A program made the position numbers and the translations under genes. A stretch of 37,393 nucleotides of DNA from an uncultured Desulfobacteraceae bacterium (GTDB taxonomy: Bacteria; Desulfobacterota; Desulfobacteria; Desulfobacterales; Desulfobacteraceae). The DNA lies in the NCBI GenBank assembly GCA_913041495.1, contig CAJWHT010000034.1, positions 1-37,393 on the forward strand, read 5' to 3'. Of this stretch, positions 25,045 through 32,083 are shown piece by piece (the first letter of the stretch is position 1; each line of letters opens with the position of its first letter). The notes under the pieces are model-generated. The model was not told the DNA's origin, searched no databases, and saw nothing but the letters and a program-made list of their open reading frames with translations.

Positions 25045-25869
25045 TCAGGCGGTTAACGCCGCTGTATGGGGTATTGATTCGGTGTTGTTATTTTCCGGGG
25101 GCTTTTGATCCAGATACTCGTGGATGAACCTGCCCAGTTCCACGGAACTATAAGGAATCCCGCTGGTACCGAATTGCAGGTTGAATTCCAAAAGATAAAT
25201 GCCTTCTGGGGTGATGGCCGCGTCAAATCCGGCGTAGTCGATATTCAAATCCCTTGCCGCCTGAAGTACTTTTTGAACGGCAAACTCCGGGATATCGTTT
25301 CTGTCTATTCTGCCCCCCCTGGACACATTGTTGTGAAATCCCTGGGTTGCGCCCACACGCCAGTAGGCGCTGACCACCTGGTTTCCTATAACTACGATTC
25401 TAAGGTCCCGGTCGATATCCAGATACTCTTGAACATAAACCACGGTGTTGCTGCGCAGGTATTCATTGAAATCCGCCTCGGTGGAGATCAGGAACACCCC
25501 TAAGCCGGAAGCGCTCCGGATTTCCTTGCAGACAAAGGGCAAACCGAAGGTGTCTGCCAGGTGTTGAAAGCTTACGGTTTCGGCATGGTAAATACCTGTG
25601 CGGGGGGTGAGCTCCGGGCAGGCAGCCATGAACCCCCGGGTCATCTCCACCTTGTTGTGTCCCAGGTGGTGGGTGGCCGCACTGGGGAACACAGGCTTAT
25701 TCAGGCCATAGATCAGGCTGTTCACCTGCCAGTATTCGGGAAAGAGAATCTTTTGGGCCGACTGGATTTCAAGCAGGTGCTTGAACATGTTTTCAGGCTT
25801 CAGGTATCGCACCCCCGGAACACCGATGGAACGGATGGGATTGAACGAGATATAGGGAAATGCAGGCAT
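25045..25869 (-). CDS. RimK-like ATP-grasp ligase
   Basis: This 274-residue protein resembles the C-terminal catalytic half of RimK-type ligases, which add amino acids such as glutamate to a carboxylate of a protein or small molecule. Seen are Lys73 ('HNKVEMTRGF'), ATP-binding Lys115 ('FVCKEIRSASGLGVFL'), 'VYVQEYLDIDRDLRIVVIGN' (Glu148), Arg171, 'NNVSRGG' (about 180-186; RimK has a matching N-x-x-R-G-G) and metal ligands Asp216 and Glu228/Asn230 ('LLEFN'). It is first in a two-gene operon with a DksA-like protein. AGGAC lies before the ATG, and a sigma54 promoter (25917-25932) predicts a leader of about 37 bases. Target unknown; a co-expressed or ribosomal protein or a peptide metabolite are possible. 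Confidence 0.87.
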   Translation of the reverse strand: MPAFPYISFNPIRSIGVPGVRYLKPENMFKHLLEIQSAQKILFPEYWQVNSLIYGLNKPVFPSAATHHLGHNKVEMTRGFMAACPELTPRTGIYHAETVSFQHLADTFGLPFVCKEIRSASGLGVFLISTEADFNEYLRSNTVVYVQEYLDIDRDLRIVVIGNQVVSAYWRVGATQGFHNNVSRGGRIDRNDIPEFAVQKVLQAARDLNIDYAGFDAAITPEGIYLLEFNLQFGTSGIPYSSVELGRFIHEYLDQKPPENNNTESIPHTAALTA

Positions 25870-25916
25870 TTTTTTTGTCCTGTTTTCGGGTTGACGTAGG
25901 CAATTGCCCCCGCTAC

Positions 25917-25932
25917 AGCAAAAAGGGTGCCC
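25917..25932 (-). promoter_or_regulatory. Sigma54 promoter of the ATP-grasp/DksA-like operon
   Basis: The minus strand reads GGGCACCCTTTTTGCT. GG and GC are ten bases apart, the -12 box TTGCT is perfect, and the -24 box has one mismatch (GGGCAC against TGGCAC). The predicted start is near 25906. A sigma54 activator gene lies immediately upstream. Confidence 0.75.
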
Positions 25933-26076
25933 GGATTGTTTTTGTACGTAAAAATTAAAGATTTAATTGTCTGACACCTGTGAAAACGACCCGGGGAAAA
26001 TCATTTCAATCGCAAGGGATGGGGCAGGTGCTGTGGGAGAGGATGGGGCGCTCAGGGCGCGTCTGGACTATTGCCT

Positions 26077-26101
26077 AAAAACCGGACGCCATATGTCCGG
26101 T
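26077..26101 (-). terminator. Rho-independent terminator of the second activator gene
   Basis: On the minus strand a perfect 7-bp stem (ACCGGAC / GTCCGGT, 7-base loop) runs straight into TTTTT. It lies about 40 bases after the stop of the activator gene at 26140-27543. It also lies 150-170 bases upstream of the sigma54 promoter at 25917-25932, so it might double as a protein-binding palindrome. Confidence 0.7.
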
Positions 26102-26125
26102 GGCTGTGGTATGCGGCAGGTTTTC

Positions 26126-26140
26126 GGACCTTTGAGGTCC
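26126..26140 (-). repeat. Hairpin touching the activator stop codon
   Basis: GGACC-TTTGA-GGTCC is a perfect 5-bp inverted repeat whose last base is part of the TAG stop (26140-26142). It precedes the terminator at 26077-26101. The same GGACC...GGTCC arms overlap the stop of the gene at 31448-32035. Confidence 0.45.
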
Positions 26141-27543
26141 TATTTTGATTTAAAGGTGTTTTTATCCAGGTTGTGGCGGGTCAGCAGCCGGTTGAGTTGC
26201 CTGGGGGTGACCCCTGCTTTTTGCGCCGCCCTGTTGATCCGGCCCCGGGTCTGCTCCAGAAGCGCCGTAAGATAGGCGTATTCAAATTGGTCTACCGCAC
26301 GTTTCCTGGCCTGGGCAAGGGTGGCACCGGCCTGGCCGCAGATGGTATCGGATTCAAAGTTGAGCATGGTTTCCACAGGAAAGTTGTGGGGCATGAGTGC
26401 GGTGCCGGTTTCAAGGATGTAGGCCCGTTCAATGAGGTTTTCAAGTTCCCGGATATTGCCCGGCCAGTCATAGGTCCTGAATCCTTCTAACACCGCCGGG
26501 TGCGCCTGCCGGATCTCTTTGCCGTATTTGACGTTCAGGTTGGTGATGAACTGTTCCGCCAATGCAGGCAGATCTTCCAGGCGTTCCCTTAAGGGGGGCA
26601 GCTCAATGGGGAATACGTTGAGCCGGTAATAGAGGTCTTTTCTGAAACTGCCCTGATCTACGAGGGCGGCAAGATCCGCATTGGTGGCGGCAATGATGCG
26701 GACATCCGCCTCCATTGCCGTACTGCTGCCCAGCCGCGAAAACGTGCCGTCCTGAAGCACCTGGAGCAGCTTGATCTGGGCCGGCGGGGATATGGTGCCG
26801 ATTTCATCCAGAAATATGGTGCCGCCCCTGGCCATTTCGAATTTCCCGGGTTTTCTCCGGTCCGCACCGGTGAACGCCCCTTTGTCATGGCCGAAGAGCT
26901 CGCTTTCAATAAGGGTGTCGGGAATAGCGCCGCAATGAACAGAAATAAACGGTTTTTCACAGCGCTGGCTGTGCCGGTGGATCAACCGGGCCATCATGCC
27001 TTTGCCCGTGCCGGTTTCCCCTAGAATCAGGATGGTGGCGATGGTGGGGGCCACGGCCTTGATACTGTCATAAACCCGCCGCATTCCGGGGGTTGAAGAG
27101 CGGATGACGTCCAGCCATTCGGTTTTCCAGAACCGGTCCCGTAAAAATTCCAGTTCGAAATCCCTGGACAGGGCCCGGGTCACCGAGGCAAGCAGCAGTT
27201 CAAGTTCCTTTTCTTCCACCGGGTACAGCAGATACCCCGCCGCCCCCTGTTCCACCGAAGCAATCCCCATATGGGCGTTTTCCCGGGGGCAGAGCACCAC
27301 AAACTGGACAAAGGGATTGGCAGCCACAAAAGGGTGTTCCGAGAAGACAAATTCCGATTGGGGTTCGGCGGCGGCCTCCAGAATGACGATGTCGGCCATG
27401 ATCAGGTCAAAGGGCGTCCTTGAGTGCAGGGCCCTGGCCGTTTCAAGATCCGCAGCATGGATGAGCGTCGAGGTGGCGGACACAGCCTTTGACATCAGGG
27501 CGACGTCTTGTGAACGGTGGGTGAGCACGAGGATGTTCTTCAT
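26140..27543 (-). CDS. Sigma54-dependent transcriptional activator (second copy)
   Basis: This 467-residue enhancer-binding protein has a receiver-like domain (1-125), AAA+ domain (about 148-378) with Walker A 'GETGTGKG' (175-182), GAFTGA (222-227), Walker B 'IFLDEIGT' and '[10 protein letters not shown]', and a C-terminal Fis-type helix-turn-helix ('[20 protein letters not shown]'). The receiver keeps an Asp at the acceptor place (Asp51, 'LIMADIVIL') but has lost the acidic pair ('LTHRSQD') and the K-P motif ('LYPVEEK'), so normal phosphorylation is doubtful. The start at 27543 begins at the receiver fold; an in-frame ATG at 27597 would add 18 residues. It sits between two sigma54 promoters (25917-25932 and 27702-27717), its likely targets. 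Confidence 0.92.
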   Translation of the reverse strand: MKNILVLTHRSQDVALMSKAVSATSTLIHAADLETARALHSRTPFDLIMADIVILEAAAEPQSEFVFSEHPFVAANPFVQFVVLCPRENAHMGIASVEQGAAGYLLYPVEEKELELLLASVTRALSRDFELEFLRDRFWKTEWLDVIRSSTPGMRRVYDSIKAVAPTIATILILGETGTGKGMMARLIHRHSQRCEKPFISVHCGAIPDTLIESELFGHDKGAFTGADRRKPGKFEMARGGTIFLDEIGTISPPAQIKLLQVLQDGTFSRLGSSTAMEADVRIIAATNADLAALVDQGSFRKDLYYRLNVFPIELPPLRERLEDLPALAEQFITNLNVKYGKEIRQAHPAVLEGFRTYDWPGNIRELENLIERAYILETGTALMPHNFPVETMLNFESDTICGQAGATLAQARKRAVDQFEYAYLTALLEQTRGRINRAAQKAGVTPRQLNRLLTRHNLDKNTFKSK

Positions 27544-27578
27544 ATCCGGCCTGTGGATAGTGGTAACGGTTGCGTCCT

Positions 27579-27595
27579 GCCCGGGATATCCGGGC
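27579..27595. repeat. Inverted repeat GCCCGG-GATAT-CCGGGC, candidate activator site
   Basis: Six-bp perfect arms with a 5-base spacer lie about 110 bases upstream of the sigma54 promoter at 27702-27717 and just upstream of the activator's own start. ATATCCGG within it recurs at 27542-27549, and ATATGTCCGG occurs in the palindrome near 26091, upstream of the other sigma54 promoter. The shared motif is suggestive only. Confidence 0.35.
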
Positions 27596-27616
27596 ACGGG
27601 AATATGCTTAAAAAAT

Positions 27617-27646
27617 TCTCTACCAGTTCCGGGGCCGGGGTGTCAA
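27617..27646 (-). promoter_or_regulatory. Candidate sigma70-type promoter of the second activator gene
   Basis: The minus strand has TTGACA (27641-27646), 18 bases, then TAGAGA (27617-27622). The -35 is perfect and the -10 poor. It is about 75 bases before the ATG at 27543. Confidence 0.35.
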
Positions 27647-27701
27647 CGTTGAAAGCGTCTTTGTTTCGATGATCACAATTTGAACCGGATTTTGCTTGCC
27701 T

Positions 27702-27717
27702 TGGCATTGTTGTTGCT
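27702..27717 (+). promoter_or_regulatory. Sigma54 promoter of the Mrp-family operon
   Basis: TGGCATTGTTGTTGCT has GG and GC ten bases apart, a perfect TTGCT -12 box and one mismatch in the -24 box (TGGCAT against TGGCAC). The predicted start near 27728 gives a leader of about 41 bases, similar to the other two sigma54 units here. Confidence 0.75.
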
Positions 27718-27768
27718 GCCTCCTGCGGTCAGGCCAAACCACGCATAACCCAGGAGGAAAAACGACAA

Positions 27769-28035
27769 ATGATGAAGGACGAACCCGGCATGCTGGCTAC
27801 CATCCGGCAGCAGTCTCCGGAACTCTGGAAGGCCCTCAAGAACGGGGAATCCCAGGGGCTTATTTTTCTGGATGAGGCCAATGATGCGGTATCTGCCACC
27901 AACCGGCTGCTGCTGACCTACCCGGATCTCCATGAGGTGGTCAATCAGATCGTGGACCAGTGGACACGGACCCATGCCCCGGATTTTCGGCAGGCTTTGG
28001 GCCTATGGACGCGTCATGGGGAGACGCAGCAATGA
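27769..28035 (+). CDS. Small hypothetical protein (88 aa) leading the Mrp operon
   Basis: This 88-residue, probably all-helical soluble protein begins MMKDEPGMLATIRQQSPELW and contains 'GLIFLDEANDAVSATNRLLL' and 'HEVVNQIVDQWTRTHAPDFR'. There are no Cys pairs, signal peptide or membrane spans. AGGAGG (27752-27757) is 11 bases upstream of the first of two adjacent ATGs. It is the first gene after the sigma54 promoter at 27702-27717, and its TGA overlaps the ATG of the Mrp gene (ATGA), which ties the two together. I do not recognise the family. It could be a partner or client of the iron-sulfur carrier, but it has no cysteines to hold a cluster. Confidence 0.78.
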   Translation: MMKDEPGMLATIRQQSPELWKALKNGESQGLIFLDEANDAVSATNRLLLTYPDLHEVVNQIVDQWTRTHAPDFRQALGLWTRHGETQQ

Positions 28036-29039
28036 TAAGGGACCGGGACGCCATCAGGGCGGCGGTGGGCAGATTGCCCGAACCGAAATTGAACTGGCCG
28101 CTGGAAGAGTTGAACCTGATCCGGGAGCTTTCACTGGAGGACGGCAAACTGATATTGAGAATTGACCTCATTGAACCGGACCCTGGAAAACGATCCGAAT
28201 TCAGGACGCTGGTGGAGGAGACGCTGGCTGCCTTTGACCTTCGGCAGAAGATCATCCGCATCAACCGGGTGGATGTTTCCCGTCACGGCCTCAGGGATGT
28301 GGCCCATATCATTCTGGTGGGCAGCGGCAAGGGCGGGGTGGGAAAATCCACGGTCAGCGTCAATATTGCCGCCGAACTGGTCCGTCAGGGAAAACAGGTG
28401 GGCATACTGGACGCCGATATCTTTGGCCCCAGCATTCCCCTGTTGCTGGGCACCGCTGAGAAACCCCAGGTGCTGGACCAGGAGGTACTGCTGCCGGTGA
28501 GCGTCATGGGAATGAAGCTGATTTCCATGGGCAGCCTGATGCCCCGGGAAAAGGCCATGGCATGGCGGGGGGCCCTTGTCAGCGGCACCATTCTTCAATT
28601 TCTCCGGCAGGTCAATTGGGGGGTGCTGGACTATCTCATCGTTGATCTGCCCCCGGGTACGGGGGATGTCCAGATGACAATCGCCCAGGAGATCCGGCCG
28701 GAGGGGGCCATCATCGTCACCACCCCCCATGAATTGTCCCGGGCCGATGTGCAGCGCTGCCTGAGCATGTTCTCCGATTACAATATTCCCGTGATCGGGG
28801 TTCTGGAAAATATGGCGGCCTGGATCTGCGGCCATTGCGGCACAGAGCAGCCCGTGTTTTCAGGTCCGGACCACATTTGGGAGGACATCCCCCTCCTGGG
28901 CCGTTTGCCCCTTGAAAAAGAGATGTGGGAAAGCGCAAGGAACGGGGTGCCTTATGTTACCCAGGCGGGCGGCACGGCAACAGCCCGGGTGTTTGCCCGG
29001 ATTGCCGGGGACCTCATATCCGGGAAGGCTTCTAAATGA
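28032..29039 (+). CDS. Mrp/NBP35-family P-loop ATPase, iron-sulfur cluster carrier
   Basis: This 335-residue cytoplasmic protein belongs to the ApbC/Mrp/NBP35 group, which carries and transfers Fe-S clusters. It has an N-terminal region of about 85 residues with charge pattern 'LEDGKLILRIDLIEPD' (only loosely like the MIP18/DUF59 domain that Mrp proteins often carry), the deviant Walker A 'GSGKGGVGKST' (97-107), 'LDADIFGPSIPLLLG', 'YLIVDLPPGTGDVQMTI', and a C-terminal C-x-x-C (Cys266, Cys269 in 'WICGHCG') that binds the bridging cluster in the dimer. The start is the ATG overlapping the previous stop; longer in-frame starts lie inside that gene without a ribosome site. Being under a sigma54 promoter is unusual for a housekeeping carrier and suggests a dedicated client. 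Confidence 0.93.
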   Translation: MIRDRDAIRAAVGRLPEPKLNWPLEELNLIRELSLEDGKLILRIDLIEPDPGKRSEFRTLVEETLAAFDLRQKIIRINRVDVSRHGLRDVAHIILVGSGKGGVGKSTVSVNIAAELVRQGKQVGILDADIFGPSIPLLLGTAEKPQVLDQEVLLPVSVMGMKLISMGSLMPREKAMAWRGALVSGTILQFLRQVNWGVLDYLIVDLPPGTGDVQMTIAQEIRPEGAIIVTTPHELSRADVQRCLSMFSDYNIPVIGVLENMAAWICGHCGTEQPVFSGPDHIWEDIPLLGRLPLEKEMWESARNGVPYVTQAGGTATARVFARIAGDLISGKASK

Positions 29040-30076
29040 GCGGGCCCAAGGGACGGATATCAGGGTATGACCTGGCCCGGGGGATGGCTGTCCTGCTGAT
29101 GGTGGTACTGAACTTCAAGGGGGTGCTGGCCAAAACTGATGCAGGTCCGGTCTGGCTGTCCGGGCTGCTGGAGCTTCTGGACAGACGGGCGGCCGCAGCG
29201 CTGGTGATGATCTCCGGTGCCGGGGTGACCCTGTTTTTCAGGCAGCGGGCGCACCGCCGCACCGCCGGGACAGCCCTGGTGAACCGGTCATTGTTTTTAT
29301 GCGTCTGCGGCCTGGCCCTGACCCGGATCTGGTCCGGGGATATCCTTCATTTTTACGGGGTATTTATTTTTCTGGGGATTTTACTGGCCGGCCGTTCCGG
29401 AGTGTTCCTGGCAGGGTTCGGCCTGCTGGCCTGGAGCGTCAGTTGGCTCATGATCCTGCCGGTATTTGAGGTGCTTGAGGCGGGATTTGACCATGCAGGC
29501 ATTGATTTTTTGGTGGATCTTTTCTTTACGGGGTATTTCCCCATTTTTCCCTGGGCGGCCTATTTTGCCGCTGGCATGGGGCTGGGGCGGCTGGACCTCC
29601 GGCAGGCCAAATTGCGGCAAATGCTTTGGATTTTGGGTGTGGTTCTGGCTACGGTTGCCGTGGGCTCCCGCCTGTTCGGATCGCTGGGATGGAATGAAAT
29701 CAACCTGGCCCTTTCCACCCCGATGTCTGTGGTGTCCGGCCTGGGCACAGGACTGTGCCTGATCATGGCCGGTGCGGACATCGCCCTTAAAACCCGGGGA
29801 CGCCTGGTCCGTCTGGTTGAGGCCGCCGGCAGAACCTCTTTAAGTTTTTATATTTTCCACATTCTGGTGATCCATGGCCTTGTCAGATTCGGGGAAAAGG
29901 GCCTGCCCTGGGTCACCGGGGCCGGTATCTGCCTGTTCTTTCTTTATGCGGCCTGGGCACACAGATGGACGCGGCGCTACGGAAGGGGACCCTTGGAAGC
30001 TGTCATGCGCAGGTTTACCCCTGTCAGGCCAAGGGATAAGGTAAAAACGGACATCCCGGGTCCGGTTTTGTCCTGA
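29036..30076 (+). CDS. Multispanning membrane protein, DUF418/DUF1624 (YeiB / HGSNAT-like acyltransferase) superfamily
   Basis: This 346-residue protein has about 9-10 membrane spans. The opening 'RISGYDLARGMAVLLMVVLN' matches the R-x-x-x-x-D-x-x-R-G motif of membrane acyltransferase-like families (YeiB/DUF418, heparan-glucosaminide N-acetyltransferase-like DUF1624, OafA/Acyl_transf_3). Late in the protein, 'EAAGRTSLSFYIFHILVIHG' is the G-x-x-S-L-x-x-Y-x-x-H motif of the same group. These enzymes move acyl groups to sugars or other acceptors across or at the inner membrane. The ATG overlaps the Mrp stop (ATGA), so it is third in the sigma54-driven operon. A role as an exporter-like or lipid-modifying protein remains open; the substrate is unknown. 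Confidence 0.75.
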   Translation: MSGPKGRISGYDLARGMAVLLMVVLNFKGVLAKTDAGPVWLSGLLELLDRRAAAALVMISGAGVTLFFRQRAHRRTAGTALVNRSLFLCVCGLALTRIWSGDILHFYGVFIFLGILLAGRSGVFLAGFGLLAWSVSWLMILPVFEVLEAGFDHAGIDFLVDLFFTGYFPIFPWAAYFAAGMGLGRLDLRQAKLRQMLWILGVVLATVAVGSRLFGSLGWNEINLALSTPMSVVSGLGTGLCLIMAGADIALKTRGRLVRLVEAAGRTSLSFYIFHILVIHGLVRFGEKGLPWVTGAGICLFFLYAAWAHRWTRRYGRGPLEAVMRRFTPVRPRDKVKTDIPGPVLS

Positions 30077-30128
30077 TCCGGTGGTTCAGGCATCAGCCGC
30101 TAAAACGCATGCAGGCGGCCCCCCGTCA

Positions 30129-31343
30129 TCAGGCCTCTCGGCGGCGGTTGTCCCGGATAACTTCTCCTTCGGCGATGACCGCCAAAGGATGGGCCCCTAA
30201 GTGGAGGGGATCTTTGTTCCAGACGATGAGGCTGGCAAGTTTTCCCGGCGCAACGGTGCCCAGTGTGTCGTCAATGCCGCAAAGCCTTGCATTTTCCCGG
30301 GTGATCAGGCCGATAGCCTCGGCCGGCGGCATTCCCTGGATCAGGAAGTAGGTCAATGAAAGCCTGAGATGGTTGGCCATGATGACGGGATGGTCGGTCA
30401 TCAGCCCGAACCTTGCCCGGGAGTCCATCAATGCCTTCACATGCCTGTAGGAGGCATTCTTCAGCTCGGTTTTGTAATCCAGGGCGCCCAAGGGGCCGTA
30501 GGCCACGGGTATGTTCAGATCCGCCAGTTCGTTGAAAATTTCCGTTTCAAAAATATCGCAACAGTGTTCTGCAGAGACCCGCAAGGGGTAGGTCCGTTTC
30601 AGGTCTGCCAGGAAGAGGGCGTCATCCGCCTTGTGGACATGGACCTTGGCGGGTTTTTCTCCCTGGAGGAAGCGATAGACTGCCCATTGTTCTTCGGTGA
30701 GGGAAAGTTCGTAGGCCCTTCGGATCAAGGTGGCCTGGGCCGGGCTTTCTTTGCCCAGGGTGTATAGATCTCTGTCCCGCTGAATCCGCGCCTTTTCCTC
30801 TGTGGCCATAACCTCGCTGAAATAGGCCCGCAGCATGGCGGCGGCCCCCATCCGGGTGTGGGGACGGCCTCCTTTCCAGCCGGTGACGCTTCTTGGGTTG
30901 TACCCCAGGGCAAGCTTAAAGCCAGCATCCCTTACCATGGCGGCTTTGCGGTTCCGGGCAAAGTTCCGGATCACCACGGCCCGTCCCCCCATAATGTTGC
31001 CGCTGCCCGGGACCACACAGGAGTAGAGCACCCCGAAATCCACGGCTTCGGCAAAGGCCCTGTCGTCAAAATATATGCTGTCCAGGGGGCAGACGGTGGG
31101 GCAAAAGGGCGCCTGCTTTTCGTCCACCTCGGATTCCGCCAGAGGTTCTGCCTGGCGCTCCATGCCGATATGGGAGTGGGGATCGATGAAAGCGGGGGTG
31201 ACGATGCCCGTATAATCTGCGGTGGTTTTGGAGGCTCCGATTTCGTCAACTTTGCCGTCCCGGACAATAATGGTATTGTCCTTTGAACAGCCGAGGCCGT
31301 CGTACAGCAGTTCGGCCCGGATGGTCAATTTGTTTTTTCCCAT
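30129..31343 (-). CDS. Amidohydrolase-superfamily metal hydrolase (imidazolonepropionase/dihydroorotase-like)
   Basis: This 404-residue cytoplasmic enzyme has a small beta-sandwich from both termini ('NTIIVRDGKVDEIG' and 'GKLASLIVWNKDPL') around a TIM barrel. Metal ligands are visible: His56 and His58 in 'FIDPHSHIG', a histidine in 'KVHVHKADD', His in 'SAEHCCD' and Asp in 'LMTDHPV'. The middle segment 'GVLYSCVVPGSGNIMGGRAV' is typical of the group of amidohydrolases often annotated beside imidazolonepropionase. Such enzymes hydrolyse cyclic amides, amidines or related bonds. AGGAT lies just upstream of the ATG. It is divergent from the C39-like gene across a 104-base gap with a perfect palindrome. 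The substrate cannot be told from sequence. Confidence 0.88.
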   Translation of the reverse strand: MGKNKLTIRAELLYDGLGCSKDNTIIVRDGKVDEIGASKTTADYTGIVTPAFIDPHSHIGMERQAEPLAESEVDEKQAPFCPTVCPLDSIYFDDRAFAEAVDFGVLYSCVVPGSGNIMGGRAVVIRNFARNRKAAMVRDAGFKLALGYNPRSVTGWKGGRPHTRMGAAAMLRAYFSEVMATEEKARIQRDRDLYTLGKESPAQATLIRRAYELSLTEEQWAVYRFLQGEKPAKVHVHKADDALFLADLKRTYPLRVSAEHCCDIFETEIFNELADLNIPVAYGPLGALDYKTELKNASYRHVKALMDSRARFGLMTDHPVIMANHLRLSLTYFLIQGMPPAEAIGLITRENARLCGIDDTLGTVAPGKLASLIVWNKDPLHLGAHPLAVIAEGEVIRDNRRREA

Positions 31344-31393
31344 GTTTTATCCTGTTCTTTTAAGGAGGATTTATTGTATAAATATGCCTTTAT

Positions 31394-31408
31394 TGTAATC
31401 TCATTACA
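31394..31408. promoter_or_regulatory. Perfect palindrome TGTAAT-CTC-ATTACA in the divergent gap
   Basis: Two 6-bp arms with a 3-base spacer lie in the 104-base region between the divergent amidohydrolase and C39-like genes. This form is typical of a homodimeric repressor or activator site. No regulator gene for it is seen nearby. Confidence 0.5.
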
Positions 31409-31447
31409 GGGATTGAGAAAGAATAGCAAACCCAAAGGAACCCGACG

Positions 31448-32035
31448 ATGCAGGTGCCCTTACATTATCAGGTATCTGAATATGACTGTGTGCCCACCAC
31501 ATTGGTAAATGCCGTAAGCTATCTGTTCCGCCGCAAAGAGATACCGCCCATGGTCATCCGCCATATTTTTCTTTACTGCCTGGATACCGTGGGCAGGGAG
31601 GCCAGATTCGGTATCGGCGGCACCAGCAAATATGCGGTGCGCCTGGTGGGGAACTGGCTCAACAACTACAAGATGAAGCATTTCAGCGTATATACCGAAT
31701 TTTGGGAACAAGAGGCGGTGGATTTCAGCGAGAACGGCCGGGCTGCCGAATGCCTGGGCCAGGGGGGCGTGGTGCTCTGCAATATGCTGCTTACCCCCAA
31801 AGAGGAGCACTACGTGCTGATTATGGCCATGGACAACGACTGGGTATATTGCTTCGATCCCTACCGCCGTAAAGCCATCCGGGGTATGAAGGGCAGGGCG
31901 AAAATCTTGGCCTTGGACGACGGCAGAAGCCCGAATCTGAAAATCAAAAAAGAATGGTTCCTTACAAAAGACCCCGGCCGGTTCTGTTTAGGGCCGGTGT
32001 CCATGCGGGAAACCCTTCTGGTCTGGCGGACCTGA
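31448..32035 (+). CDS. C39-like cysteine peptidase-fold protein, cytoplasmic
   Basis: This 195-residue papain-fold protein has catalytic-type residues: Cys14 in 'SEYDCVPTTLVNAVSYL', His121 in 'EEHYVLIMAM' and Asp137 in 'VYCFDPYRR', the C-H-D order of C39-like peptidases. It has no signal peptide or membrane span and no fused ABC exporter, unlike the C39 leader peptidases of bacteriocin systems, so it acts inside the cell or is a peptidase-fold transglutaminase or amidase. 'AAAGGA' lies about 9 bases before the ATG. It is divergent from an amidohydrolase and lies in the same neighbourhood as a RimK-like ligase and GNAT enzymes; stand-alone C39-like proteins with RimK-like ligases are a recurring theme. 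The substrate is unknown. Confidence 0.82.
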   Translation: MQVPLHYQVSEYDCVPTTLVNAVSYLFRRKEIPPMVIRHIFLYCLDTVGREARFGIGGTSKYAVRLVGNWLNNYKMKHFSVYTEFWEQEAVDFSENGRAAECLGQGGVVLCNMLLTPKEEHYVLIMAMDNDWVYCFDPYRRKAIRGMKGRAKILALDDGRSPNLKIKKEWFLTKDPGRFCLGPVSMRETLLVWRT

Positions 32036-32040
32036 GGTCC
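32028..32040 (+). terminator. Short hairpin over the C39-like gene's stop codon
   Basis: GGACC-TGA-GGTCC is a perfect 5-bp stem whose loop is the TGA stop codon itself, followed by CTTTT. It could work as a weak terminator. The tandem 16-base repeat at 32043-32078 follows directly. Confidence 0.45.
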
Positions 32041-32042
32041 CT

Positions 32043-32078
32043 TTTAACCCCGGGAAAATGTCTTTAACCCCGGGAAAA
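32043..32078. repeat. Tandem 16-bp direct repeat with 20-bp period
   Basis: TTTAACCCCGGGAAAA occurs at 32043-32058 and again at 32063-32078, each with a CCCGGG core and flanking T and A runs, so each copy is also a short near-palindrome. It fills the 48-base gap between two convergent genes. Confidence 0.8.
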
Positions 32079-32083
32079 AGTCA

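Noticed and set aside
31448-32035. Bacteriocin-type C39 leader peptidase
   Set aside because: There is no ABC transporter, no membrane spans and no double-glycine leader peptide gene nearby; only the fold and catalytic residues agree.
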